Shown here: one piece after another, positions 22,173 through 34,193 of the stretch | Layout of the letters: each line of letters starts with the position of its first letter | Numbering within the stretch: position 1 is the stretch's first letter | Assembly (NCBI GenBank): GCA_009363875.1 | Contig: CM018696.1 | Location: forward strand, 93,518,215-93,582,214 | Length of the DNA: 64,000 nt | Reading direction: 5' to 3' | From: Mikania micrantha | Lineage: Eukaryota; Streptophyta; Magnoliopsida; Asterales; Asteraceae | The notes under the pieces: generated by a model | The model's input: the letters and a program-made list of their open reading frames with translations, nothing else | The model's database searches: none | Told to the model about the DNA's origin: nothing | Position numbers and translations under genes: made by a program

Positions 22173-23733
22173 ATGGGAAGATCACCTGCTTGTTGTGAAA
22201 AGAAAGGTTTGAAGAAAGGTCCATGGACTTCAGAAGAAGATCAAAAACTTATTCATTACATTCAAAATAATGGTTATGGAAACTGGAGAACTCTCCCTGG
22301 AAATGCTGGTACGTAATTATACTTCTTCATTTTAAGTATTCATCATCATAACCTGTCCCCAGACCCCACAAAATGGGATTACTCTCGGTAAGTGTTGTTG
22401 TTGTATGATCATAACCAAATCAATCGAGCTTCTAATTAATTAGTCGATTGGGGTAACAGTAATATTCTATTGTCTACAAACAACTAATTAAAGGGTCGAA
22501 GTCTTTTTTTTTTCTTCTAAAAAACATACAAAAAAGTTTTTTTTTAAAAAAAAAAAAAAAAAAAAACTCAGCTTAACTTACCGACAAACCTAGCTAGCCA
22601 GTTTTATACGTAGCTAGCTATGTATATATTTCTAGCTTTTGTGGTTATTTACTGATCGTATTGTGTTTGAATTTGACGATGTGAAGGGTTACAAAGGTGC
22701 GGAAAGAGTTGTAGGTTAAGATGGATAAATTATCTCAGACCAGATATTAAAAGGGGAAGGTTCTCTTTTGAAGAAGAGGAAGCCATTATTCAACTGCACA
22801 GTGTGTTGGGGAACAAGTATGTCAATTTTTTGACTGATCATTGTTTGATTAGTCAGTTAAATGGATTTTTAAAATATGGGTTTTGTTTAAAATAGTATTT
22901 TAAAAAGATTTTGTTAAAGATTTGAAATTTTGATGTTCAATTGTCTGACCATCAGCGTTTGGTCATTTGACAGGTGGTCCGCTATTGCAGCTCGTTTGCC
23001 GGGTAGAACGGATAATGAAATCAAGAATTATTGGAACACACGCATTAGAAAAAAACTTCTTGGTATGGGGATCGATCCGGTCACTCACACTCCTCGACTT
23101 GACCTTCAAGGAGTCTCATCCTTTTATAGCTCGCCTCACAAAAACATGTTCGGGATTCAACCTGTTATGAACCCCGAACTGTTGAGGTTCGCAGCTTCAC
23201 TACTCTCGTCTCAACACGATCCAAACCGTAATTTGTTACATCAAAATGGTCAAGAAAACCTATTCGAACATCCCCATCAAGTTCAAGAAAACAGGCTAGT
23301 CCAACTTCAGAACCAAGATAACCAAAATCTAATTCAAGGAGTCCCTGGTTGTGCCTCGTTGAATAACTCTAATTGTGTTTCATTAAGTGCCAATGAATCT
23401 GCCCAACTCATGGAACCAAATGTACACCAACTTGCTTCAAGTTTTTGTCATTTTGACCAAGAAACTTGCCAGATAAACGATTGGTTATACGATCTTGATA
23501 ACTTTATAGCCAACGAAGGAAACCAACAAAAGATTATCAGTCATGATGACTCAAATTTTACTTTGACCGAGTTTGACTTCCCCCCACCTTTATCAAACCT
23601 ATCGACACCTTCATCAAGTCCGGTTTCTCAAAACCCGAATTCCTCTAGTTGCATCAACGGAAGTAGCATTATATCTGAAGATGAAAGAGAAATCAGTTAT
23701 TGTAGCAGCTTCTTCAAATATGATTATCAATAA
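22173..23733 (+). CDS. R2R3-MYB transcription factor, subgroup 11-like
   Basis: Three exons, 22173-22308, 22687-22816 and 22974-23733, give 341 aa. Splice sites are GT..AG and the exon sizes 136 and 130 are the standard R2R3-MYB pattern. R2 has Trp 18, 38 and 58; R3 has Phe 71, Trp 90 and Trp 109, all at canonical spacing, with the DNA-contact helices CGKSCRLRWINYLRP and GRTDNEIKNYWNT. R3 lacks the bHLH-binding signature. Directly after R3 comes GIDPVTHTPRLDL, the mark of subgroup 11 (MYB41, MYB49, MYB74, MYB102) and close relatives, nuclear regulators of suberin/cutin lipid and osmotic or ABA responses. The C-terminal half is Asn/Gln/Ser-rich with an acidic patch (DWLYDLDNF) that may activate transcription. 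The N-terminus MGRSPACCEK has an extra Ala relative to the common MGRSPCC. No defect is seen. Confidence 0.95.
22349..22400 (+). mobile_element. SINE 3' tail remnant in MYB intron 1
   Basis: CCCCAGACCCCACAAAATGG, then GGATTACTCTCGGTAAGTG and a (TTG)n tail, matches the 3' end style of plant SINEs that share a LINE tail ending in TTG repeats. Only the tail is recognisable, so it is a 5'-truncated or decayed copy. Confidence 0.5.
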
Positions 23734-26700
23734 ATCTTGGATTCTAATGTTTTTATGTAACTTTATGAATATATTGTCATTTTGGTTCCATCTACATGTA
23801 GAGCCTGTATAATCTAGAAGTACTTATTTTTTTAAAAATCCCTTTATATATATATAAATATTCCTTTGTATTATTTTTGCTTCATTTTTTCCATTTATAA
23901 GTACATCAAGTAAATTCGATCATGGCGTTTTCATTATTGATGATATTGTTTGTTTTAACTTTTAGCTATTTAATTTCTGATTGATGCTTTAATTTGTCAA
24001 CTCTGGCAGGGTATCAAGGATGGAGCTTCTAAGGAGCCCGGGGTGCCCCAACCCCTACTGTTTATCCGCTCACAAGAGTCGATTTAATATTATTTCGTCA
24101 GAAATTTTATAGACATTGAATCCGGTCTACTCTATTCTCTTAAAAATCATTGGGCCTCCTTGATTTTAAAAAAAAATATATACTAAAGTTAAACTAGTCT
24201 TTTAACAATACGTTTAACGGTTTACGGTTTAAACTTATTCTATTAATTCAAATAAATATACTAGTGGAACGATAAAGTTTAATTTATAAATGTGTTTAAG
24301 TTGTAAGTGATAGTTATGTAACATTCTAACTAAAAAAAAACATGAATTGAAGACTTGGAGGTTTACGGCTTGCCTAACTTTTCATCATCGGCTTAAGTTG
24401 TAATTCTTTTTTTTCAAATACTCAACCTTAATCTTAAACATTTTATAACTTGTTTGTTACATATTTAATTTTTTGAGTGTAAGTAAAATTATATACTTAA
24501 ATTTAAGTGGTAGACCCAACCCGAATCATCAACCGTCTTACTTAAATATATAATCTAAAACATAATGATATGAGAAAACTTTTGAGTCCATGGCTTTCGA
24601 CCCTCTAATGTTTTTTTCAATCTTCTTCAATACATGGTATAATTTATTAATTCAACATAATGTAATTGATTTTTCAACAATCATACAATATTTAGGCCAA
24701 TGTTTTACATTTTGAGCCATTGAGGGTTGACTGTGCATGGCAAGCTTGACAGATGTACGTTCACATAATTATAATATGATTATTTTCGATAGCTTTTATT
24801 CTCATATAAAATATATTAACAATCAGATATAGATCGTCACTCCGTCATATATATAACCTTAAGTATAAATCAAAAACATTTTTAAAAAATAACAAATAAA
24901 ATATAAAAGTTATCAAAAACTCAAGTTTCAAAATACTAACAAGTTAAAATATAATTATTTTTGATGGCTTTTATTGTCATATATAATAGAATCACTTTAT
25001 TATATCTACTTAATTCTTTGGTACCTAAACGTTCACGTACAAGAATGCATTGTAACCACATCATTTTACAGTATAAAAAAAGATTATCTTCAAATTAAAG
25101 CAAAGAAATATTTTTTTTTATATCCTTTAACATGTAGATATATAATTGATTTATAAATTCTTAACTAATATTTGTTTTCATACATACATACATACATACA
25201 AATTATTTTCACATAAATTTAAATTTTATACCTGTTTAAATTTTTATAAATTATAACGTAGGACACATAAATAACAAAACTATTTTACAATATGTGTATG
25301 TAAAAAAATACAAAAGATTTTTTTCTTAAATTGTGTAACAACTAAAAATACGACTTGTGTGCAACATAAACAACTAAAACTATTACCTCCTCTTCATATA
25401 CATATGTGTAACAATCACCACCTCATCACCCTCTACACATACAACTAAAACCATCATTTCTCACCACTTCTTTACCCGTGACTATGATCATGCCAGGCAT
25501 GCTCACGTCTGGTCACACCCAGACACGTAGTGGAGAGGAGGCGTGATGGGGTGCGACCAATGGCATTCATGATTTCACACCTCAGTCACCCCTATGACAC
25601 AGTAGCCTAACTATAGTAATCAATATTGTTTACTTTGCTTTGAAGATTATATAATTGGTTCGGTAGGTGGAAATTTTCAAGATCTCATTCATTCATGAAT
25701 TACTCCCATATAATAATTTTCAATTGTGCCATTTTCTTGTCATCTATCAACAACCCCCCTTAATTACACGCGTTGGTTATATTTAAGGTGTTACATGATT
25801 TTTTATGACACAGTATCTCTCATATAAAGAAACAAAACATAATAAAACAAGATGTGATTACTTGGCTAGCTTTCAAGTTATTTTCTTAATCTCAATAGAT
25901 ATCAAAATTGTAACCAATTATACAACACTAGTGCATTTATGTTTTTTTAAGGATGCATACAACTTTTGTGAAGAAGTGTATAATACATAAAACAGCCAAA
26001 AAGAATAATATAAAAATCAAATTTAAATAACCCACTTCAAAAGGAGATAAGTACCACCCCCAGATAATACTTTTTTTGAAGTGGCTTGATGAAACCGTTT
26101 TTTGAATTGATGTTGAATAGAATATTACGACAAAAAGATTAAAAACAAATAAATAAACTTTGAATAACTGTAACATGTTTCACACGATATCATTAAAATA
26201 CGATAACAATTATTATTTGAAAAACAAAGAATTGAAGAAATTATTGAAGAATGCAATCACTACACTCCAACTCTTTCCTTTTATCCAATGGGAGTTCACA
26301 CTTCAAATATTGTAAGTAAAATATTAACAATTTGGTTTCTTATTTCCAAACAGTCAAATATATTCCGGCGACCTGGCAGCCACCGGCCACCGGTGTCCCG
26401 ACAAACACGTTTTCCCTTAAACTGTCTACTTTAAGGTAACTGTCTTTTTGTATGATTATACTTTTTGCCCGAATGGATGATGCACCAGATTAGTAACCAC
26501 CCGATCCGATATGATTATCCATCTATACATATTTACCTGAACTATATATCTGAACTTTCCTTTTCATTTTTCATTAATTTATTTCTTATAACATCTTGCT
26601 TTTGTAGTATTGTTATGTAGAAAACTAAATTTTCAGTTGTGATATATATTTGATTTTATTGTTTAGAGAGATGTTCAAATGAGAACTATTATAACTTGAG

Positions 26701-26857
26701 AACTAAAGGATCATTTCTAACCGCAAGTTTAAAGGGTAAAACAGTAATTTCTCCTACTTTAATAGAAAATTACTCTTATACCCTAAAAACATGTGGTTTA
26801 AAATTAGTTCATTTGTTCTTTCATCTATAATGGTTCTCAATGAAATAAGTCCCTATT
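23734..26857. other. MYB 3' UTR and intergenic sequence
   Basis: The MYB 3' UTR probably ends near 23860-23890. Beyond it I see no gene. 24012-24160 has a GC-rich GGAGCCCGGGGTGCCCC segment, and 25485-25610 a second GC-rich island; both look like pieces of repeats whose ends I could not define. The remainder is AT-rich. Confidence 0.45.
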
Positions 26858-26865
26858 GTTTATAT

Positions 26866-27324
26866 CATGGTTGTAAAAGTTGTCAGGCGCTATTCGGGCG
26901 GCAAAATACCGTCTAAGGATTAATCGGCGCTAGACGGATTGAAATTTTTATATGTAATTTTATAAATATATATTATATAATATATACACACACATCAATA
27001 ACAATAATTCAATATAATACTTCAAATAATTTAGATAAAAAACTTAAACATATTAAGTCAAAATACTTCAAAGTTCACACTTAAACACCAGGTTCAAAGT
27101 TTAGAGATAGATTTCAATGTTAAGTGGCTGAATTTGACATTTATGATACATATTAAAGATTTTGGGTTGGCAAATGTCTAAATAATCATATAATTGGTCC
27201 CTTTTTACAAGAAAAAAGTCAAAAAAAAATCTGACTGGGCCGCTTAGGCTGCATAGGTGCCGCCTAGGACAAAATTGACATAGTGGAAATGCGCCTAGCG
27301 CCTAGGCCGATTTTTACAACCATG
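26866..27324. mobile_element. hAT-like MITE, CATGGTTG family, copy 1
   Basis: Ends are CATGGTTGTAAAAGTTG and, inverted, CATGGTTGTAAAAATCGGCC. They are flanked by GTTTATAT (26858-26865) and GTTTATGT (27325-27332), a 7/8 match to an 8-bp duplication. Both subterminal regions are GC-rich (TCAGGCGC; GCGCCTAGCGCCTAGG) around an AT-rich middle. A relative is at 42639-43088. Confidence 0.75.
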
Positions 27325-27612
27325 GTTTATGTATCGCGTTATATATATAACTATATAAAAATTTTCAAAGTGTTAGAAAAAAATGTCTACAAATCATGAC
27401 ATAGGTATATTTTAATAAATTAATAGATATACATATTTGATATCCAATAAGTGTACCTAATACTCAATAAGTATTATATCAAATATGAGATAGATTTTCA
27501 TTGTTAGGTTGGGCTTAGGATTTCTAATTCTTATTATTTTTTACTGTTAAGTCAAATATCACACGACATATAAATAACGTCACCATATCATAAACGAGAA
27601 AAACTACGTCCT

Positions 27613-27694
27613 GGAACAATTGCTTAAAAAACTCGAAATTATTACCAGGAAATCTAGTCCAGAAACAATTGCTAAAAAAAACTCGAAATTATTC
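27613..27694 (+). repeat. Tandem duplication, ~48-bp unit
   Basis: AACAATTGCT, an A run and CTCGAAATTATT occur twice in direct order (near 27615 and 27664), separated by a short spacer with ATCTAGTCCAG. Function unknown. Confidence 0.7.
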
Positions 27695-27701
27695 ATATCT
27701 A

Positions 27702-27915
27702 TGGGAGACCATTAGATAACCAATCTTCGATCCCTAACGGTTTCAAGTGATGGTCCCAATGATATCAAGATGATGGTTAGTGTTCAGCAATACTATCTTA
27801 CTCCTAAAGTACACCCAATTTCCTCCTTGTTTGGATTTGAACACAAGATCTCCTTTCTAAGAGGCAATGCCTCCACCAAGTGGGCTAGTCCCACATTGGC
27901 AGATGAAACATAGTT
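27702..27915 (-). mobile_element. tRNA-derived SINE, no target duplication found
   Basis: The - strand reads CCAATGTGGGACTAGCCCAC, then a B box GTGTTCAAATCC (27833-27844). The same head (GTGGGACTAG, then a GGTTCAAATCC B box) occurs on the + strand at 30811, so this is a second SINE family in the window. The tail end toward 27702 is not clearly bounded. Confidence 0.6.
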
Positions 27916-28075
27916 AAAAAAGTTGAAAAAAATTTGTTCAATCTTCTCTTTAATTTCAGATGTTACATAGTATGCCCAAACAATTGGCACGTGACAACTG
28001 GCATGCAGGATAACTTAAATTAAACCACGTCAGCAAAGGTGACAGCTAGTCTCTTTGACATTTGGTGGCTGTAAC

Positions 28076-28450
28076 AAGTGTTGTCAGAACCGGACCGGGA
28101 ACCAGGAGGTCGACCGGTCTAAAAACAAACACCATGCGAACCTCTCTCAAGAGAACCAGCCGGTTCACATGTCGGACCGGGAACTGGTTCACTGGTCGTA
28201 CCGGATTTCAAGTTTTTTATCTTTTATTTCTTTTAACTAAAATTTAAAGAATTAAACATTAAAATCAAACCTTGTATTTTTTTAACATGATTATGTGTGT
28301 TTGAATATGTTTGTCTAAATGTGTTTATAATTCTATAATTTTTTTTGGAATATTTTATATATTTATTATGTTATCTAGTTCTTGAATCCGGTCCGACCAG
28401 TAACCAGTAAGGCGCCCGGTTAGACGTCCGGTGCGGTTATGAAAACATTG
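28076..28450. mobile_element. hAT-like MITE, AACCGG type
   Basis: Ends read AAGTGTTGTCAGAACCGG and, inverted, CAATGTTTTCATAACCGC, flanked by GCTGTAAC (28068-28075) and GTTGTAAC (28451-28458), a 7/8 match. Both ends are rich in CCGG words around an AT-rich middle. A tiny relative is at 63031-63103. Confidence 0.75.
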
Positions 28451-28884
28451 GTTGTAACCTATGTAGAGTTTTATAGACAGCAGATTGAGACCTATAATCT
28501 ATTACAGATTTGAACCTTAAACTTTTGGGTGGTGACGTCCCGACACAGCATCCGCCATCTGCAATTGGCTTTCGTAAAATTATTATCCAAGCTTCTCGTC
28601 TCCGATTAATTCCACACGAGCCGTTGAACAATTTCTACACCACACTAGAGAACAAAAATATTATCTACATTAAATAATTTTAATTAAAAGTAATAAAATT
28701 AAAAATAATTAACTTATAACGATGGATAAGAAAACCAATAAAGATCAATTGATTGATGTTATTTGTTTGTTATAAATACCAACATTATGAAAAAAACCTA
28801 AAAGGAATCAACTACGCGTATAACTAGCTAGTATTTTACTAATTAACACCCAAAAGCTAGATTAACATTTTATTCATATATGAG

Positions 28885-29057
28885 TATGATTGCAAAAGTC
28901 GGTCTTTAAGGCCGAGTACTCGTTTCAACGAGTTGTTCCGAGGCTGAGTACTCCTAAGTATTTACCACGTACTCCAGGTATAGGCCGATTACTCCCCGAT
29001 TACTCACTACAAGTAGTTGTTCCGACCTACGAGCGACTAGCGACTTTTGCAACCATG
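28885..29057. mobile_element. hAT-like MITE, CATGGTTG family, short copy
   Basis: Ends are TATGATTGCAAAAGTCGG and, inverted, CATGGTTGCAAAAGTCGC, flanked by TATATGAG (28877-28884) and TATATGAA (29058-29065), a 7/8 match. Only 173 bp, with GC-rich GAGTACTC and GTTGTTCCGA repeats inside. Confidence 0.75.
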
Positions 29058-29065
29058 TATATGAA

Positions 29066-31230
29066 AGCTACGTGACTTTATTTCTATAAAACTAAAACAA
29101 TAAACAACAACACATGAAATGTGAGAACAGAATGTTTAGATTTCACGAGTGTAATCATTTTGCCAATACAACGTTAAAAGACCAATTGCAAGAGTTTACA
29201 TTTTTATATGTTAATTTCTTATGCTGACTTAAATTGATGGGATTTGACCAATCAATTTGGACAATAGCATATGTTACACTCGACCCTGTTAATGATAACA
29301 ACGTTGCATGTGTTGAATTTAGAGTGAATAGTTGTTTCAATAATTGCGTTTTGTTGACATACTGTGAAAATACTTATCTCACACTATTATTATTATTACT
29401 ACTACTATTATTACAATGTTATATAAAAAATGGGTGTTGAATTGGCTTTTAAAGTTGTTGCTTTGTGACATTAAGATCATATGTTTGACCGGTAGAAAAT
29501 ATCATCTTGCATATCTACATCTTATCATGAGATATATGATCTCACCTCTGAAACCCTTGCATAAAACTGAGTTAATTTAAGTAAAACATTGACTACATTC
29601 ATGAGTTTATAAAGTCATGTACAATTATTAAATAAAATTCTTGTTTTGATAGAAATCAAACCATATGTAAAGCTAATATTCTAGCTTGCGAACACTTGTA
29701 CAAGATGCTTTATTAAGCACTCAATTTCTTCCGCCCATTGTTTCTGGTTTTCTTTTATTATTAAAGGCCTGAAAAATTCAATTAAAAATTTCAATTTGCT
29801 TTATACAAAATCTTAAAATCAGATTAATTTATAAATTTCAAGTCAAAAATCACCTAAAAAATATTTAAAGACACGAATGTTTAATAAATAATAACATCTT
29901 TATAAGAAAATTTAATGTGTAACGTAAGCGACTATGTCACACTCATGCTTAGTCACTTGATTCGTTATAACTTGGAAATTTTGGAATCCAAAATAATAAT
30001 AAAAATAACTATAAAATATCAATAATTTGGAACGAATTTAATTGGTTTCTTAAATCACCTAGTGAAATATGATACGGCAAACTCTATAGCTGAAAAATAA
30101 TTGGTGAATAATATATAGTTTGAGTGAAAGATTGTATTTTGAGTTGAAATAAGTAGTATTATAATATATGAGACAAGATAGGTAACCTAAAAAATATTAG
30201 AATATAATTTATTCAAACTGATAAAAATTATCAATAATATATTTGATGATAAAATTACTGAAGATTATGCAAATAATTACCTGCAACCCATTTTAACCTA
30301 GAGGTTTCAGGTTCAATTCTCATTTAGATGATTTTCCTTGTAGACACCGACTCGGTTGTTTGCGGCCGCGATTTACCTGTTCTTCATGTAGGTTAGTCAG
30401 GTATTAGGGGGACCTGACGGTTTACTACGTAACTGGGTTCCCACAGTTATAAAAAAATGATGTTTATTAAAACAAACTCATTTATACTCAAACTGATTTT
30501 GCTTAAAACACATCCAGACTCAAACTCGTTATAACTCGTTACCTAACCCGATCCATCTATTTTTCAAGGCTTACCCATGTCCAACACTTGTGAGTAGTGA
30601 CTGTTGCATAGATCCCAGTGATATGATGGGAAAAAAAAGATCGAATTGATAGGAAAATCTGATACGTATATTTTACGTTGCTTCATATTTAAATCTACTA
30701 GTTTCTTCATTATTTGTAATAGTTCTTTAACATGTAATGTAAGCCAGATGTTGGCACATGTATTTGGGTTTGAGATTAAATATGCGATTAGTTTTTAAAA
30801 AAAATTGCAGGTATGTGGTAGGCATGTGGGACTAGTACACTTGATAAATGTATTGACTTTTAAAAAGGAGGTCTTGGGTTCAAATCCAAGTAAGGGTGGA
30901 ATATTAAGTGTAGTGTGGGGTTAGGATAGTTGGTTGTTCAAACAAAAAAAAACTCCTGTTACCCAACAATATTCCTGAAAAAGTTGATTTAAATTTTTAT
31001 ATTTTTTACGTTTTGATTGATATTTCCTTAACAATGACTCTTTCTAAAAGTTTTCTTATGTGATAAATTAACTTCTATTGTGATATATATTTGATATATT
31101 ATTTATATTTTCTATGCTATAAATTTATATAATTATAATAGGAATTTTAAGAAAAAAAATGCTTGGAAATTCCAACAAGCAAATTTTAACAAACTAATGT
31201 CTGATACCCATCTGGTGATTATCTAACAAA
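29066..31230. other. Intergenic, AT-rich, with two SINE-like pieces
   Basis: No gene is recognised; the Leu-rich frame at 29234-29440 reads through a (TTA/CTA)n microsatellite. A SINE-like segment at 30290-30456 has a B box GGTTCAATTCT (30310-30320) and a GC-rich body. The segment 30811-30949 is described separately. Confidence 0.45.
30811..30949 (+). mobile_element. tRNA-derived SINE
   Basis: GGCATGTGGGACTAGTACAC, then a B box GGGTTCAAATCC (30876-30887), and an A run at the end. The head matches the - strand SINE at 27702-27915. Target duplication not found. Confidence 0.6.
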
Positions 31231-31754
31231 CTAGGGTGATACCCGCGCTTCGCGGCGGTAATCGGGCCAATTGATAATAAAGCTCTGACATAAATGTTTA
31301 CCGTTGTAAAAATGAGCATTGGAAACATTAAACGAATCTATAAACACCAAATAAAAAAGTCCAAAGATATTTAAAAAACATTTATACCCGCGCTTCGTGG
31401 CTTTAATCGGGTCAATTGATAATAATTGCAACACTTGAACCAGATTTAAAAAAATTATGCCCGCGCTTCGCGGCGTTCATCGGGCCAATTGATAATTAAT
31501 GCAAGACTCGAACCAGATTAAAAAAAAATTATACCCACGCTTCGCGGCGTTAATCGTTCGCGGTGTTAATCGTTGCAATTGATAAGAAATAAAAAAAATT
31601 ATCTTTTGACCAAAGACCAAATGACTAAAAAAAAAAAAACTTTTTTCTTAAAGCCGTCGCCTTTTTTGACCAAATGACAAAAAAAAAAAAAAAAAAAAAA
31701 AAACTATTTACAACTGTTCACTCAAGTTGTAAATGTATTTATTATAATATGGGA
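31231..31754 (-). mobile_element. Helitron with tandem 3' hairpin units (H5)
   Basis: On the - strand the 3' end reads GCCGCGAAGCGCGGGTATCA, then CCCTAG, then T: a GC hairpin plus CTAG|T. The hairpin module ACCCGCGCTTCGCGGC (+ strand sense) recurs at about 31240, 31385, 31458 and 31532, each followed by TAATCGGGCCAATTGATAAT-like text, with the last three about 74 bp apart. The 5' end is placed near TCCCATATTATAATAAATAC (- strand, 31754), but the preceding base is G, not A, so this end is less certain. A long A run (31680-31702) lies inside. Confidence 0.65.
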
Positions 31755-32060
31755 CGAATATTAGGCTGGTAAAGGATCTCACATTTATAATTGGATACAT
31801 GATTATTTTTATTAATACTTGAAACAAGCCCAACTTATTGCCATCCTTCTCATACATTCACATCAACTACAGTTTCAACTTGCGCCACAAATAAAAATAA
31901 ATAAAATGCAAGTTTTGATTAGCCACTTAAATTTATTTAAATACCATTAAATATTGTTTATTACAAGATTAAATTTATAGTTATGGTTTCAACTGATCTT
32001 TATTCTAATAAAACAAGGGTGGTGTTATTCTTACACCCACTTTTTTTAAAAATACACCCC

Positions 32061-32345
32061 TGAGACGGCCCGTACTGCCCAGTACGGCCCGTCTCAGTAC
32101 TTGGTCAAACATTCCCTCCTGACAACCTGTGCCAATAATCGGGAGCAAGACAGGCCGTACTGGCCAGGAATGCCCGTCTCATTCATCGTACAGACATTCT
32201 CTGCAACATAGGACAATGATTTGACAGCAAGACGGCCCGTACTGGCTAGTACGACCCGTTTTGCTTTTTCAATTCTGACAATGCTGAAATGTAAGGACAC
32301 TGATTTGACCCAGTACAGGCCGTATAGGCCAGTACGGGCCGTATT
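32061..32345 (+). repeat. 5' subterminal palindromes of the MULE
   Basis: Four imperfect palindromes are built on ACGGCCCGTACTGNCCAGTA (32061-32096, about 32145-32179, 32231-32260, 32309-32345). The first can form an almost uninterrupted stem with both arms starting TGAGACGG. Three related palindromes sit at the other end (about 38606-38638, 38697-38729 and 38785-38815). They may bind transposase, by analogy with other TIR elements. Confidence 0.8.
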
Positions 32346-34193
32346 GAACCATCTTCAAATTTGTATATAAGCTTGAATCGTTTAAAACGAACACGTAAGT
32401 TTTTCGAATTCGAATATATTTCAAGATAATTCATATTTGTAACGATGTCGTCCTGGGATTGGAGTTTTTTCAACTATTCCATGCCAGATTTGAACGAAGA
32501 GCCTCGTGTTGAGTATTCATACGGCACGATAGATCTGAATGCTGAACCTAACGCTGATGTCAGTTTTGATAGTCAAGCATCGTATGGGTTCGTGTATGAT
32601 GACAATAAACAAAGTAACCCGGAGGAGGCTTATGAAGAAAAGTCGGCGGCTTCAAACATTAACTGGGAAACCAAAGAGGTAACTTAAATGAAACATAAAT
32701 GTTGATGATTGTATATTATCGCTACCCATTTACGGTATTTATTATTGTTTTTATATGTCAGGAGTTTATGTCCGAGGAAGCGCTGGTAGGGTGGGTGAAA
32801 AGTAGAGCACTAGACAATGTTTACATTGTAGTCAAAAGAAGAACGAACAAAATCAAAGACAACAGGCAGTGTAATCAAAGTTTGGCTCATGTGTGACCGT
32901 GGTGGCGAGCATAATAGCATCGCAATCCCTAGACGGTCAGGCAACAAGAAATCGGTTGTCCGTTTCAACTGATAGGGTTATACAACGAAGTTCGTGAATC
33001 CTGGAAATTACAGGTGATAAACGACAATCACAATCACGGACCTGCTCAGAATCTAGAGGGTCATCCATATGTTAGAAGATTCACTCAGGAGAAAGAAGAT
33101 TTGGTTGAGAATCTGATCGAACGACACATGGATCCTCGTAACATACTTTCGAGCACAAAGAAACATAACCATGCAAATGTATTTATCTCTAGAGATGTAT
33201 ACAATTTACAGCAGAAAATAAAAAAAAACAAGAAGAAATTCGGTAATACTCCGATGCAGGTCTTGGAAAACGTGCTTCACAGTCAGCGGTACGTTTACTA
33301 TACCCTGGAGGATCCTGAAACAAACGTCGTGGAAGACATTTTCTTCTGTCATCCAAAATCGTATTGCTGGTGGCGTGCATTTCCGCACGTACTGATGATG
33401 GACGCGACATACAAAACGAACCAGTTGTCACACCCCGAGCTGGCGGGATTGGATCGGAGTCCCCGTCGGGCGGAAGGTTCCCGGGGCGCAATATCGTGGG
33501 TGATAATCAAGATGATCAGATTGTTTACATAGCATCAATGTTTTAAGAATAACTAAAGCACAATCAAGTAATAACTAGGATTACAAAGTTAAATTACAAT
33601 ATCAATGTTCTGCAATTTAACTAAGTAAACCTAACAAAAGAATCAAATGTTTATATCTTGTATATGTACAAGATATCAAAAGTAATGTGTATCATCAACA
33701 AAAGATGTGCTTCCCATAAGTCTACTAGGTCCTCTATCTAGGCAGCCTAGTATGCAATCCTGAACCCTTAGCTTATACATGTTCTTCACCTAAGAATGCA
33801 TGTAAGAAAACAAAGTCAACACAATGGTTGGTGAGTTCATAAAGTTTATAAGTTTAAAATAGATTTAACAAACCTCCTTTGGTAAAACCTTAACCTCATT
33901 AACTCCACATGTAATATCCAAATCGGTATGCTTATATACAGGGCATACCCCTGAGTCGAGCCTACGACCCGCCCAGACGCCATCCCACCACATACTAATC
34001 CGGATATGACACCGTTGTTAATAATAATTAAGCATTTTACCTACCAATCAACCCATTCCTCATCATATCCTTTGTTTTCTGTTTAAACATTTACAAGTCT
34101 ATAGTATTCATAAGTGTTAGTTTCAAAGTATGTTTCTCAAGCATCATAGTTTCACACGCACAAAGTTTAGCCGTCCCTAATCTCATGCGTGAG

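Noticed and set aside
24012..24160. GC-rich GGAGCCCGGGGTGCCCC segment as a MITE
   Set aside because: Only a weak ATCAAGGA inverted match at its edges and no duplication; left as undefined repeat.
24831..24846. Another AGATCGTCAC like the LTR hairpin loop
   Set aside because: No flanking complementary arms, so probably a chance match.
29234..29440. 68-aa frame with a Leu run
   Set aside because: It reads a trinucleotide microsatellite; no supporting context.
33014..33546. Frames running past 33426, including 100 aa on the - strand
   Set aside because: The part beyond 33425 is LTR sequence joined by chance to the transposase frame; the - strand frame is antisense to it.
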